Assembly: GCA_963682025.1 (NCBI GenBank)
Contig: OY821520.1
Coordinates: 132,767,819 to 132,831,818, forward strand
Origin: Cordilura impudica
Lineage: Eukaryota > Arthropoda > Insecta > Diptera > Scathophagidae
Length of the DNA stretch: 64,000 bases
Direction of reading: 5' to 3'
Part shown: in pieces, positions 45,076-57,817 of the stretch
How the letters are laid out: every line of letters begins with the position of its first letter
Position numbering within the stretch: the first letter of the stretch is position 1
Notes under the pieces: generated by a model
What the model saw: only the letters and a program-made list of their open reading frames with translations
Told to the model about the DNA's origin: nothing
The model's database searches: none
Translations under genes and position numbers: made by a program

Positions 45076-45890
45076 AAAAATAATTTTTTTTAAAGAAAAG
45101 ATGATTTTTAAAAAAACGTACTTGTATAAGAAAATTTACTTGTTTACGAAAAGACAGCTGTTAAAGTAACGGTACTTTTTTTAAGGTAAGGTACTTTTTT
45201 AAGAAAATGTACTTTTTAAAAAAGGTAATTTTTTAAGAAAACTTACTTTTTTAAGCAAGGTACTTTTTAAGAAAATATAAGTTTTTTAAGAAATGGTACT
45301 ATTTTTAAGAAAACATACTTTTTTATGAAAATTTTTAAGGGAAAAAAAATTTTTAAGAGAAGATATTATTTTCAAAAAAAACGTACTTTTTTAAGAAATA
45401 TCACTTACATTTTTAAGACAAGGTTTTTTTTTTTAAGAAAAGTGGCTTTATTAAGAAAAAGTGCTTTTTTAGAAAATGTACTCTATTGAGGAAATTTTAT
45501 TTTTAAGAAGAAACTCTTTTTTTTGAGAGAAAAATACTTTTTTAAAAGCAAGATTACTTTTTTTAAGGAAATGTATATTTTTAAGAATATCTGATTTTTA
45601 AGAGAAAATATTTTTTTAAGTGAAGATGCTTTCTAAAAATAGGTACTTTCTTAAGAAAAGGTACTTTTTAAGAAAACGTATTTTTTAAAGAAATGTTACT
45701 TTTTAAAAAAATATTTTTTAAAGAAGAGGCGCTTTTGTAAGAAGAGCTACTTTTTTAAGAAAAATATATTTTTCTAGGAAAAAGTATTTTTTTAAGAAAA
45801 GGTAAATTTTTTCGAAAAAGTATTTTTTAAGAAAAGCTTGTTTTTCAGAAAATAGTCTGTTGTACGTAAGGAAATGTACTTTTTAGATAT
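45076..45890 (+). repeat. GGTACTTTTTTAAGAAAA minisatellite, right part
   Basis: The same unit as 41030-41964, in the same orientation, resumes directly after the family C end. The two parts were one array of about 1.75 kb. Confidence 0.85.
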
Positions 45891-46450
45891 TAAAAGTAAT
45901 TTTTCTCTATCACTATATCAAGAAGATACCAATAGTGACACCCCTTTTGGTATGCATACCAAATTTTATGTTTCTACATTTATTTTGTTAAAATATAAAA
46001 ATGTAAAATTTTTCACCTTTTAAGACAATTTTCACCATAACCGATAGAAAAATTTCCTCTTGGCTTATATTTGTTTGTCGGGTTTAACGTTTGTACCAAA
46101 TTTCATAATTCTAAATTCATTCGCTTAGATGATACAAAATATAACATTTATCCCCTTTTTGAAGATATATCGGTCGAATTTCAGCAAAATTCCCTGCTGG
46201 TCAACGTATTACCTTAGGTACCGTCTCCACAGCAAATTTCATAAAAGTACCGTTATTCCTTGTTGTCCGCTTTTTCCCCCTTGGCAATAAAATTTCAAAA
46301 AATCAATTCCTAGCGGATCTTTATACCGGAGTGCAACCTATATTCCACATCTTAAGTTCCAGGTTCTAAATAAATAACGCTACAGAATCAGTTAGTCAAT
46401 GAGCAGTGAATAAGAAAGTCAGCAAAGGGCGTAAACTTATTAAATTGTAT
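45891..46450. repeat. Probable old mobile-element fragment
   Basis: The repeated phrase ACCAAATTTCATA/ATTTTATG (45965, 46093, 46225) and the end GTTAGTCAATGAGCAGTGAA (46389) look like internal parts of a dipteran interspersed repeat. I cannot place it in a family. Confidence 0.3.
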
Positions 46451-48517
46451 TCATTTTCGCAAACCTACAAAAGGGGTTCATTTTGAATGCCTATCAAGCT
46501 TGACTTGGATTAAGTAGCAGTTTGCCATACTGAAAGCAAGACTTTTGAATTTTAATTTCAATGATGCCGTTTCTAACTTTGGGGGGAGGGGGGGAGGGGG
46601 TACTCCCAATCGTAATGTGTTTCTAATAACTACTCCTAACTAGTTTAGTACCGAAATTTTTCTATGCAATAAATATTCCCTCAAAAGAAAGAAAGATTTA
46701 ATAATAGTGCCTTTGTGCCCTATTTTTATTATGTTTACGTCACTGTTAATTTTTCACTGATGGCGGCATCTTAAGAAATATCACCTCTGATGCAATGACA
46801 CGCTGCTCTATATCCAAAAGTTCACAGCATAAACATAATAGCTGTTTTTTCTTTATTTCTAATGAAACTTTTTATTTTTCGCAAAATCCATATTCAGCTT
46901 TAATACGGAAGCATGGTTATGTGGGAGATGAAATTTCATTTGTCGTTTTTTTACATTACCTTGTGTCTTTTTTGATTGTATTTAATTAACGTATATGGGT
47001 ATTTTGTAATTCACTATTATACAATGTTATCAATTTATTTAAATTAACTTAATTGAAAAAGGCATAATTTTATGCTGAATTTCGTTATTTGGGAAATCAA
47101 TTTCTTATTTCTTACCGCAGTCGTTTCGATTTTGATAATATAGTATGACAAATTGAGCCGAAATGGTTTTCAAATAAATAAAATAATTTATTAAGACCTA
47201 CACTTAAGATACCTGCTGCGAAATATTTTCCATAATCCATTTGTTTAAATAACTTTTATATAAGTAAGTGCATAAATATTTGATTGGTGGCAGACAGTTA
47301 TAAAATATTTTAAATTTGTTAACACAATGATCAAATATTTCTCTTATGCTAGTGTGAATATATTGCATTAATTAAAATGTTTAAGTTAAATAATTTGAAT
47401 ACATTGATGCATTAAGAAATGGTAAAAATTTTGATAGTATCACGGTTTAATGAATAGTGATATAATTTTGTTATAAATTGATGTTTGATGGAAAAATTTT
47501 AAGAAAAACGAAATATTTGTTTTGTCGGTTTAGTTTTAAGTTTGATCAATTAATATTTTTTTTTTTTTTTTTTGATCAACCAGAAAGTAGTTGGTCAAGG
47601 CTAATGCAATAATGATTAGACCCCACATCATTAAAATACTCAAATAAAATTTTACTAAGATATTTTATTAAATTGAGTTAATTATTTGATTGCCATGGTA
47701 GCAGAGCTTTTCTTTTAAAATAATTTTCTAAATTTGAGCTTTTATAACGGAAAACTAGTAAAGATTTGAAATATTTTTTTAAGAAGAAGACACTTCATTC
47801 GCTTGGCAATCTCCTAAAAATTGTGTGATTTTTACCTAAATGCTTTTGTAGGTATTTCAAAAGTAAAAAAAAAAAATAATAATAAAAAATATTAAAATAA
47901 TTCTTTTTAGAACCAAATATGTCAATATGGCGAAGCTTTGTTCTTGTTTGACATACCTGATTTTAGGTGTTCGAAAAATTTAATAAATGCCATATTGTAT
48001 AACAACCGGAGCACATCGATAAATACTTGACTTTTTCTATCCAAAAAAAAAAATAAATTATTTCTAAAGCAATACATTATGTTATTGGCGCTAACTCATC
48101 ACGAAAAGCTTACTTTACTTTGGTCTATGGTATGGCGTTATCAATCTTTAATTCATCCTAACATCAAAAGTTTTTTGATTAAGCTTACATATCTGCAATT
48201 TATCATTAAACATAGGTGTTTACTCAATAGTAGCAAGCAGTCCTAAAATATATTTCAAAATATTAGGTACCTACTCAATAGAGATAGCCATATTCTAATC
48301 AGTCTCATGTACTGTAAATCTCCGATCAGTTACAAGCATTCCGTTTTTAAAAATTTTGGCAACGTGACCTCATTTGGACGATGTTATTGGCCATCAAAAC
48401 TGTTTTTTAATTCAATTGTCCACTATTTTAGTAATTTCGATTAACAAATTTCACATATTAAAAAACAAAGAAACCAAATGTCACTTAATAGCATGACAGT
48501 TGAATTAGATTTTAAAT
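46451..48517. other. Unassigned AT-rich DNA
   Basis: Contains a GGGGGGAGGGGGGGAGGGGG purine tract near 46579 and poly-T near 47560. A 64-codon open frame at 46795 has no recognisable domain and no supporting signals. No RNA gene was seen. Confidence 0.35.
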
Positions 48518-49580
48518 GATTATTTTACACACTAATTCGTGACTTAAAAAACATTTCACAATATTTTTTTGAATTTTTATGAGACGATGTAAATTATGAT
48601 CTCTTTATACTTTTTAGTATTTATGTTAATTTGTTAGAAATGTTTTTTTTTTTTTTTTAATATTTTACATGACAAATTACTAAAATATTTTGAAATTTCT
48701 CTTTACATAAAAATATAAAATATTAAATTTTATTTCAATTTATTTTGATTTATGTTTTTATGTTTAGTTTTTGTTAACTCTTTTTAAAATATATAAATCA
48801 AATATATTTCCACACCACAGTGCAGAGGGTTTATATCAATTTATCATTCCGTTTGTAACGCATCGAAAATGCATTAAAGGCCCATAAAGTATGTAGATTC
48901 CTGATCCGTATAACAACTCGAATCGATGTAGCAATGATCGCCTGACCGACTGTCCGTCCTTCCGCTTCACAGTGGCTGAAAATTGCTTTTCATTGGCCAA
49001 AACTCTGTAACTCTTGAAGCGATCAAAATATTTTTTAATTTTTTAATGGATAGAAGATTATTTTACAAACTAATTGGTGACTTAAAAAACATTTCACAAT
49101 ATTTATTTTAATTTTTATGCGACGATCTAAAATATGATATTTTTATACTTTTTAGTATTTATGTTAATTTGTTAGAAGTGTTTTTTTTTAATATTTTACA
49201 TGACAAATTACTGAAATATTTTGAAACTTCTCTTTACATTAAAATATAAAATATTAAATTTTATTTAAAGTTATTTTGATTTATGTTTTTATGTTTAGTT
49301 TTTTTTTTTTTACTATTTTTAAGATTTATAAATCAAATATGTTTCCACACCACAGTGCAGAGGGTTTATATCAATTTATCATTCCGTTTGTAACGCATCG
49401 AAAAATGTAGATTTCTGTATGTATGTTGATTTGTGATCCGTATAGCAACTCGAATCGATGTAGCAATGATCGCCAGACCGACTGTCCGTCCTTCCGCCTC
49501 ACAGTGGCTGAAAATTGTTTTCATCGGCCAAAATTCTGTAACTTTTCAACCGATCGAAATATTTTTTTCTTTTAGTAGAT
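48518..49580. repeat. 538-bp tandem duplication containing diverged family C ends
   Basis: The unit starting GATTATTTTACACACTAATT at 48518 is repeated from 49056. Each unit includes CACCACAGTGCAGAGGGTTT and CCGACTGTCCGTCC, the inverse of family C 3' end sequence. Differences are mostly single bases and A/T run lengths. Confidence 0.75.
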
Positions 49581-49670
49581 AGACATTAAGTTGAGCTTGA
49601 GATAGTTCTAATTTCATTAAAATTAATAAAGTACTTTTTAAGGAATTCCAGGTCAAAATTTAACTTTTCA

Positions 49671-50411
49671 TTATACCCTATACCACTGTGTGGTTTGAGT
49701 ATAATGACTTTGTGCTGCTGTTTGTAACTACCAAAAATATTTGACCTAGACCCATCTTTTATTATACCGAATCACTTTCTGAGTCGTTTTAGCGATGTCC
49801 GTCCGTCCGTCCCTCTGTGTATCCATGTAAACCTTGTAATCAAGCTACAGATCACAAATATGAATATATTTTGATGAAATTTTGCATATAAGCTTTTATC
49901 AGCCATAGGATGAACGCTGTAGAAATTGGCAAAAATCGATCTCTGTTCAGACCTAGTCCCCATACAAATGACCCCTATGAAATCGACATAAATTGCCATA
50001 AGATCCAAATTATCATATAGATCTTAGGTTTGTATGTGTTAATTGTATCCATTAATCAGTAGTCCAAAAATAATCCCTATTGGACAATTCTTAGTCATAG
50101 GCCCCATCTTCCCGATCTTCACTTAAATCTATCAAAAAAACAAAAATATTGCACAGATTTTTCTTAAATTTGGTTTGTGTATATTTTTTCAAAATAGAAG
50201 TGACTTTTCCCAAATATGCTCAGGATCGGCCCATAGCACCCGATATGAACCATTTCATATCTGCAGCCAAAAAAAATAATAACAATGTCACACAAATTTG
50301 ATTTCTGCTCATTTTCTATATCTAATTAGTAGGACCGAAGAGATAGGGTCTCTAAAGCATGGTATAGGGTATCCTATAGTCGGTCTAGACAGACTATAAT
50401 TTCTTACTTGT
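49671..50411 (+). repeat. B repeat copy 10
   Basis: Both ends are present (TATACCCTATACCACTG and CTTACTTGTTT), with GTCCGTCCGTCCGTCC at about 49798. It adjoins family A copy 5. Confidence 0.75.
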
Positions 50412-50695
50412 TTGGTTTATTATTATTGTGAATGAATATAACAAACTCATTACCAAACATATTGACAAATTTAATAAACACACATAGCATATGTATAATT
50501 TAATGTATGTGTTAGTAGCAACTTTAAATGCAATTTACTCAAAATAAAGGAAAAAATGTAAAAATCTATAAATTTTGTGAACAGCTAAAAATAAATTCCC
50601 TTCAAATAGTATACGCTTGGTCAAAATCGGGATAAAACGGTTGAACAAAACATCGATAACAAATAAGCCCCTAGCCTATTAATGTCATAGATGTC
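50411..50695 (-). repeat. Helitron-like family A copy 5, 3' end missing
   Basis: This is the inverse of the family A body: ATGTATGTGTTAGTAGCAAC, ACTTTAAATGCAATTTACTC, ending at GCCTATTAATG. The CTAG terminus is absent next to the B copy. Confidence 0.6.
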
Positions 50696-50795
50696 TAAAT
50701 AGGACGCCATAATCTAACAAACTATTAAAAATTCACTTCAGAGCAACATCTCTAATATATGTGAAAAGTACAATATGTACTATACATCACATATA

Positions 50796-51733
50796 TAACG
50801 GGTGATTTTTTAAGAGCTTGATAACTTTTTTTTAAAAAAAAACGCATAAAATTTGCAAAATCTCATCGGTTCTTTATTTGAAACGTTAGATTGGTCCATG
50901 ACATTTACTTTTTGAAGATAATTTCATTTAAATGTTGACCGCGGCTGCGTCTTAGGTGGTCCATTCGGAAAGTCCAATTTTGGGCAACTTTTTCGAGCAT
51001 TTCGGCCGGAATAGCCCGAATTTCTTCGGAAATGTTGTCTTCCAAAGCTGGAATAGTTGCTGGCTTATTTCTGTAGACTTTAGACTTGACGTAGCCCCAC
51101 AAAAAATAGTCTAAAGGCGTCAAATCGCATGATCTTGGTGGCCAACTTACCGGTCCATTTCTTGAGATGAATTGTTCTCCGAAGTTTTCCCTCAAAATGG
51201 CCATAGAATCGCGAGCTGTGTGGCATGTAGCGCCATCTTGTTGAAACCACATGTCAACCAAGTTCAGTTCTTCCATTTTTGGCAACAAAAAGTTTGTTAG
51301 CATCGAACGATAGCGATCGCCATTCACCGTAACGTTGCGTCCAACAGCATCTTTGAAAAAATACGGTCCAATGTTTCCACCAGCGTACAAACCACACCAA
51401 ACAGTGCATTTTTCGGGATGCATGGGCAGTTCTTGAACGGCTTCTGGTTGCTCTTCACTCCAAATACGGCAATTTTGCTTATTTACGAAGCCATTCAACC
51501 AGAAATGAGCCTCATCGCTGAACAAAATTTGTCGATAAAAAAGCGGATTTTCTGCCAACTGATTTTGGTAATAAAATTCAATGATTTGCAAGCGTTGCTC
51601 GTTAGTAAGTCTATTCATGATGAAATGTCAAAGCATACTGAGCATCTTTCTCTTTGACACCATGTCTGAAATCCCACGTGATCTGTCAAATACTAATGCA
51701 TGAAAATCCTAACCTCAAAAAAATCACCCTTTA
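50796..51733 (-). mobile_element. Mariner-superfamily element (DD41D/rosa-like), internally deleted
   Basis: Terminal repeats are TAACGGGTGATTTTTTAAGA at the left and the inverse, TAAAGGGTGATTTTTTTGAG, at the right. Both are next to TA/TATA. The minus-strand transposase occupies most of the interior. Confidence 0.75.
50905..51618 (-). CDS. DD41D mariner transposase lacking most of its DNA-binding domain
   Basis: An uninterrupted 237-residue frame starts MNRLTNEQRLQIIEFYYQNQ and then jumps to LAENPLFYRQILFSDEAHF. The usual first helix-turn-helix remainder, linker and second helix-turn-helix (roughly 100 residues in relatives) are missing in frame. The catalytic part is complete: FSDEAHFWLN (first Asp), FQQDGATCHTARDS (second), PRSCDLTPLDYFLWG (third). 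There are 41 residues between the second and third Asp, hence DD41D, the rosa-type spacing. The C-terminus ends GQHLNEIIFKK. Deletion of the DNA-binding half should prevent end recognition, but the open frame suggests a recent event. Confidence 0.85.
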   Translation of the reverse strand: MNRLTNEQRLQIIEFYYQNQLAENPLFYRQILFSDEAHFWLNGFVNKQNCRIWSEEQPEAVQELPMHPEKCTVWCGLYAGGNIGPYFFKDAVGRNVTVNGDRYRSMLTNFLLPKMEELNLVDMWFQQDGATCHTARDSMAILRENFGEQFISRNGPVSWPPRSCDLTPLDYFLWGYVKSKVYRNKPATIPALEDNISEEIRAIPAEMLEKVAQNWTFRMDHLRRSRGQHLNEIIFKK

Positions 51734-54000
51734 TATAGCAACTCTTACGAAATTAGTTGAAATTAGAATGCATAATTATTCGAAAAGTTCAAAAAAAAAA
51801 CTATTGTTTGTTTGAACAGAGTTTTATCTTCCGATATTAATACAAAGTAGAAGCTGTACGGTATGAAAACTGTGTGTTAAAATGCATGACCAAAAAGTGC
51901 AAGTGCGATGGTATGCGAGATAGACGCATGTTCAAACCTCGCCCTAAGTAGAAAAATTTTCTATAGAAACAATTGGGCAATTCACAATGTGTATTGTATC
52001 ATTATATCTGTGGTATCGTATATTACTTTGCAATAGTATAAAATTTTTGTTGGTAATTTTCATTGAAAAATCTGATATAACGATACAACTTCGTTTGCTA
52101 TATTTAGTAAATATTGTATATTGTATCATAACATAACAGTCCCAAGGGAATGCCAGTTTTTATGAAAAAGAAAAAACAAATACAATTTTATCAGCATAAA
52201 TAATGATAATATATAAATTGCAAATAATGCAAATAACGCAAATGCATCGGTAAGTTTATTTATATAAAAATTAATTTTTATATATTTGTATTTTTAAACT
52301 CTTTCTTTTAACTCAGAGAGCTGCCTGTCTGTCTGTCCGTCACTTCCCCTAATCCGATCAAGCTGAAACTTTGGCATAGTCACGCACAGTCACGGAGTGA
52401 TTTAAACACCACTTCCCATCATCCGATCAATCTGAAACATTTTCCATAGACTTGTTATGACAAAAGATTAATTTTAAAATAGTCACGCAAAGTCCCGCAC
52501 AGTCACGGAGAGATTCAAAACTCATATGCATAAGGAAAGGAAGAGTTTTAATAAAAACGTTGTTTTTATGGGTTAGATTATTGTATTTTCTCTTTCAGTC
52601 TCAACCAAAATATTTTACATTTTTTTTTGTATTCTAAATTAAAAGGGAAGAGGTATGTAACTAAAACTCAAGGGTATATTTTATGACCAAAAAGTAAACA
52701 CCGAAACGTGTTTGCTATTATACGAATTACAGAAGCGATGTTCCCTCCATTGATCGAAAATTAGTAAAAAAAATATTTTACATTATGCAAATACAACTGA
52801 CTGTTCACAACAAATGATTGTACTGTGTATTTTAATACAACATACAACACCAGTTGTGAATTGCCCAAATCTATTCAATTATAACATAACAATTATCACA
52901 ATGTTCAATAAATCGCTGATGAAGGCTGAAATGCCAGCAACTAATCCGATTAAGAACACAGTGCAGTTATGAATTTTTGGAAATATATGCTTTCTTCTGC
53001 TCTATCACACACCATTGAAAAAAACTAGATTTTTGGCCAATGTCCATCTGTCTGTTGAAATCACACTCATTCATAAAATAAACAATTTAAAGATATGATA
53101 ATATTATTTTTCATTATTTCGAGCAGGCTGTTTTTGAAAATGGGGTAAATCAGGCATCGTTTGGCAAGATATGTTAAAAAAATATTAAGACACCTCTAAA
53201 AAATTTTTAAGTTTATCAAATTGTTTACTTTTCAAAATATTTTGTTTACATTTGTTTTACGATAAGTCCACATATCAATGTAAACGAAAAACCCATGTTG
53301 AGGGTATCAAAGGTTCGGCACAGCCGAATTTAATACTCTTACTTGTTATTCGTCATTTGGTCGATTACCGAATAATTTTTAAAACTTGATAGCTGCTTGA
53401 TCGATCAATAAAAATATTTTTGAATTCTTGATCAAGCAAAGTTAGAAACCGTATAACCTTTACCTACACTTTAGCTATCATGTCTATATATTCATTCATT
53501 TATTGTTTTTAATATTAATGACGTAGCATCACACGATAAGTTTTTCTTAACGCAAAAAACATTATGGCACGCATTTTCTGCAAAACGAGGAAAAAAACCT
53601 ATTTTGTTTTTAAAATTGCCATTTAGCATGTTATCTTGCTTAAACCATAAAATCAATTTCCATACGTATCGCAGAAATAATGAAGACAATTTGATGCACA
53701 TAAATATTTTTATTTACATTTTAAATATTTAGTTATAAAAAAAAGAAAATGTTCAGAAATAATGAGTAAGGTTAACTAGGTTTTACTCTCTGTTATATCA
53801 ACTATCAGTGTAGTGTTCACACATTACTCTAGAATATCTTGTTAAGAAAAGTTATATCAACAAATATAGATAGTTCCATTTGGCAGTTTTAGGCAGTTGA
53901 GGGTTTAAACGGCAAGTTTTTTTCTCTTTACCAATCCATCAACTTTAATCTAAATCACTTATAAATGCTCGTACATTATTCCAATTACATTTATATATAT
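51734..54000. other. Unassigned DNA with repeat fragments
   Basis: 52317-52545 is a decayed repeat with CTGTCTGTCTGTCCGTCAC followed by two or three copies of AGTCACGCACAGTCACGGAG-like text. 53277-53348 is an inverse family C 5' end (GGTTCGGCACAGCCGAATTT and ACTCTTACTTGTT). The rest shows no gene. Confidence 0.4.
53277..53348 (-). repeat. Family C 5' end, solo fragment
   Basis: Contains the inverted hairpin ATTCGGCTGTGCCGAA and the terminal CTTACTTGTT. Only about 70 bp of the family is present. Confidence 0.6.
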
Positions 54001-54732
54001 GGGACGTTTCATGTCAAGTGATACAACTTTTAAAACCGATGTCTTCCAATCGGGATGAAATTTGCACCAAGGTTCGCCCTATTGGATAGTAGCTTAGACA
54101 CAATTTTTCAACAAGATTGGTCAAGAACTATCTGACATTTTGACCAAACAGGTGTTTTTCTAAACCATGTAACTTTTTACCTATTGTTCTTAGTAAAATT
54201 TGACCCAGATAGTTGAAATAGCTATTTCTTCAGTCTTTTGGGGAAAAAAAATTAAAAAAAAATAAAAAAAATTTTTTGACTTTTTTCAAAATCAAAAATT
54301 TTTTCGACTTTTTTTCAAAAAAAAAATTTTTTTTTCTTTGGGCTTAAAAGAAAGCTTACGTTTTTTCCTTTAAGAGCTTTTTGGTCGCTTAGTGGGATGC
54401 GAGTGGAATATCTATAAAAAAAAAGTTATGTAACTCAAGACAACGGTTTTTCAAATTTTAGCATATGCACTAATTTGCATTTTTTCCTATTAGTGTGTAA
54501 GTTTTAAAACCTTAAAAATAAAGCATACACTGAGAAACTGGACAAATTAATTTTTCCGACGGTATGTAACATACCTAACTAAAATTTCATACCTTCGATA
54601 CTGTAATACCCGCAATATATTAACCTCAGGAAAAAAATCATTTTTTTCTATAGAAATGTTGAAAAATTATTTTTTTTTATTTATTTGTAATAATAATTGA
54701 ATTAATATATAATAATAATAATAAAAACATTA

Positions 54733-55462
54733 CGATACCCTATACCATGCGTTTAGACACCCTATCTCTGAGGCCCAACTAGCTGGATATAGAAAATAAG
54801 CATAAACCAAATTTGAGTAGGAGTTTTATTAATTTTTTCGGCTGCAGATATGAAAAAGTTCATATCGGATGCTATATATATATGGGGACTACGCCCAAAA
54901 ATGGACCGATCCTGACCATGTTTGGTAAAGTCTCTTGTATTTTGCAAGAATATATACAAACAAAATTTGAGAAGAATCAGTGCAATATTTTTGTTTTTTA
55001 AAAGATTTAAGTGAAGATCGGGAAGCAGCTCTATATGGGGTCTATGACTAAGATTTATCCAATAGGGATCATTTTTGGACTACTGATTAATGGATGTAAT
55101 ATATATATACAAACCCAATTTGACTAAGATTTGTATGATAATTTGGATCTTATGGCAATATATGTTGATTTCATAGGCGTCATTTGTATGGGGGCTAGGT
55201 CTGAACATGGACCGATTATCACCAATTTCAACAGCTTTTATCCCATGGCAGATAAAAGATTAAATACCAAATTTCATCAAAATATATTCATATTTGCGAC
55301 CTGCAGTTTGATTACAAGCTTTACATGGACACACAGACGGACGGACGGACGGACATCGTTAAATCGAATCAGATAGTGATTCTGATTCGATCGGTATAAT
55401 TAAAGATGGGTGTAGGTCAAATATTTTTGAAACCCAAACCACATAGTGGTATAGGGTATAAA
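54733..55462 (-). repeat. B repeat copy 11, in the left arm of the large transposon
   Basis: Reverse orientation, with the GACGGACGGACGGACG tract near 55337 and ATAGTGGTATAGGGTATAAA at its end. The right arm of the host element lacks it, showing that it inserted later. Confidence 0.7.
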
Positions 55463-55507
55463 AATAAAGGTCCATTAGGTCCATTAGGTCCATTTATAAC
55501 ATGACTA

Positions 55508-56296
55508 TTTATACCTATACAACTATGTGGTTTGGGTATAATGACTTTCTGCTGGTGTTTGTAAAAGATGTAACCCATCTTTTATTATACCGATCGAATC
55601 AGAATCCCTAGCTGATTCGATTTAACGATGTCCGTCCGTCCGTCCGTCCGTCTGTGTGTCCATGTAAAGCTTGTACTCAAAATGCAGATCGTAAATATGA
55701 ATATATTTCAATGAAATCTGGTATATAAGCTTTTGTCGGCCATGGGATAAACGCTGTTGAAATTGGTGAAATTTGGTCCATGTTGAGACCTAGGCCCCAT
55801 ACAAATGACCCGTATGAAATCGACATAAATTGCGATAAGATCGAAATTATCATATAGATCTAAGTCAAATAGCGTTTGTATGTGTTTATTTTATCCACTA
55901 ATTAGTAGTCCAGAAATAATCCTTATAAGACAACTCTTAGTCATAGGCCCCATATAGAGCTGCTTCCCGATCTTCACTTAAATCTATCAAAAAACACAAA
56001 TATTGCACTGATTCTTCTCAAATTTTGTTTGTATATATTTTTGCAAAATACAAGAGACTTTACCAACCATGGTCAGGATAGGTCCATTTTGGGGCCTAGT
56101 CCCCATATAGATATAGCATCCGATATGAATTTTTTCATATCTGCAGCCAACAAAATTAATAAAAATCCCACTCAAATTTGGTTTATGCTTATTTTCTGTA
56201 TCCAGTTAGTTGGGCCTGAGATATAGGGCCTCTAAACGCATGGTATAGGGTACCATATAGTCGGTCTAGACCGACTATAATTTTCTTACTTGTTTT
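55508..56296 (+). repeat. B repeat copy 12, in the left arm of the large transposon
   Basis: Forward orientation, with GTCCGTCCGTCCGTCCGTCT at about 55631 and the TAGTCGGTCTAGACCGACTA hairpin and CTTACTTGTTT end at about 56260-56294. Between it and copy 11 lie 45 bp of arm sequence (CCATTTATAACATGACTATT) that match the right arm near 57540. Confidence 0.75.
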
Positions 56297-56380
56297 TAAT
56301 TAGTTTATTCTAGCTGATGAAGTATTTAAGTTTTGTAAATTTTTAAATACCCAGTCATTCATCCAGCTTATTAATCTCCT

Positions 56381-57400
56381 TTATTTGCAGCCTTTTGCCA
56401 ATCTTTTCTTGGCGTTACTAGGTTCAGCTGTTGATTTCGCTTTCTTTTTTGGCTTTAGAAAGAATTCACATTGACTGGAGGCAGAAAACTTGGGTCTTCC
56501 ATCGACAAGCGGTATAAAAGCATGGTATTGAGCGGTGTCATCGATTGTTATCGCAGCATCGAATCTGTTCTTCAGTGTTTTCAATGTTTCCTTATGATCC
56601 CCTTTGCTACTAAAAACTATTTTAATTTCTTTACAATAATTCATTGCCCAATGGAATAAAGCAGTCGCATCTAAGATGCGATCTTGATGAGAGCACTGGA
56701 GGCTATAATTCATCATCCTTTACCATGAGCAGTAGGGTGAAAATGCCACTCAGCTGGCATTCCAAAATCGGTTTTAGGAGCCATAAGAATTGCGAAGCTA
56801 GTTTTCTTTTTAAAATTTTGACGAGCTCCGTTCGCAACGTAGTATACCTTCTCTACTGTAAATTTAGATTTTAGATATTTTTTTATTATCTTCTGGTACT
56901 CATAAACTGCACTTTTTCATCTTTTATGTAGTAAATAACTACTGTGAATATGGTTGCTTGATCGTTATAAAACTAGAAAGCTTGTGTGGCATCCTGAAGA
57001 ACATATTTATAGATTTCTGCGAAATCATACGAAATAACGAATTCACCAGACTTCAAATGTATCTTCAAATCCTTGAAGAATGATCATTGCTCTTTAACTA
57101 AAAAGTCATGGGTTCTCAAGTTTAGCAATCAGGTACACATTTCTTCCACAAAATCATCTACATTTAAAATTATTGTTTTCAATGTGCATCTGTCAGTCTG
57201 AATCCAAGATTCAAATTTCACCTCCTCAAAAGAGTTGATTAAATTCTCTTTGATGAATGTGGTTTCCGGGCAGTTTGAACTTCACTTAAGTGGAAAGAAG
57301 TTGTTGCATTAGGACACATAGTCAATTTAAGGCAATTGTGGTATTCGTGTAAATCTTCAGGCGAGTCACTTTACACTTTTCACATCAGTTTGAGCAACAG
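56381..57400 (-). pseudogene. Transposase-like gene remnant of the large transposon
   Basis: Read from 57400 leftwards, three collinear blocks can be seen. Block 1: FESWIQTDRCTLKT, VDDFVEEMC, HDFLVKEQ, GEFVISYDFAEIYKYVLQDA, DQATIFTVVIYYIKDEKV, in one frame with a few stops (about 57240-56900). Block 2: VEKVYYVANGARQNFKKKT, KTDFGMPAEWHFHPTAHGKG (about 56860-56727), followed by a double stop. Block 3: ALFHWAMNYCKEIKIVFSSK, KNRFDAAI, QYHAFIPL, open from 56716 to 56381. The acidic residues in the YDFAE and YVANGA positions and the EWHF..HGKG motif match a set of insect proteins usually labelled uncharacterised that look like DDE transposases. The N-terminus is absent. The last 50 or so bases overlap the inverted repeat. 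Confidence 0.6.
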
Positions 57401-57817
57401 CTGAACCCAGTAACGCCGAGAAAAGATTGGCAAAAAAGCAGCAAATTAAGGCGATAAATAAGCTGGATGAAAGACTGGTTATTTAAAAATTTACAAAAAT
57501 TAAATACTTCATCAGCTACAATAAATTAATTAAAAAAATAGTCATGTTATAAATGGATCAAATAAATTATTTATTTTTTTATTTTTATTTTTATTATTAA
57601 TATAATTATTATTAGAAATAAATAAAAAAAATTACTTGCAACATTTCTATAAAAAAAATTGATTTTTTTTCCTGAGGTTAACATATTACGTGTATTACAG
57701 TATCGAAGGTATGAAATTTTAGTTAGGTATGTTACATACCATCGGAAAAGTTAATTTGTCTAGTTTCTCAAGGTATACTTTATGTTTAAGGTTTTTGGAA
57801 ACACTTACACACTAATA

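Noticed and set aside
46795..46989. 64-codon open frame
   Set aside because: Composition is random-like, there is no domain, signal peptide or splice context, and the length is expected by chance in AT-rich DNA.
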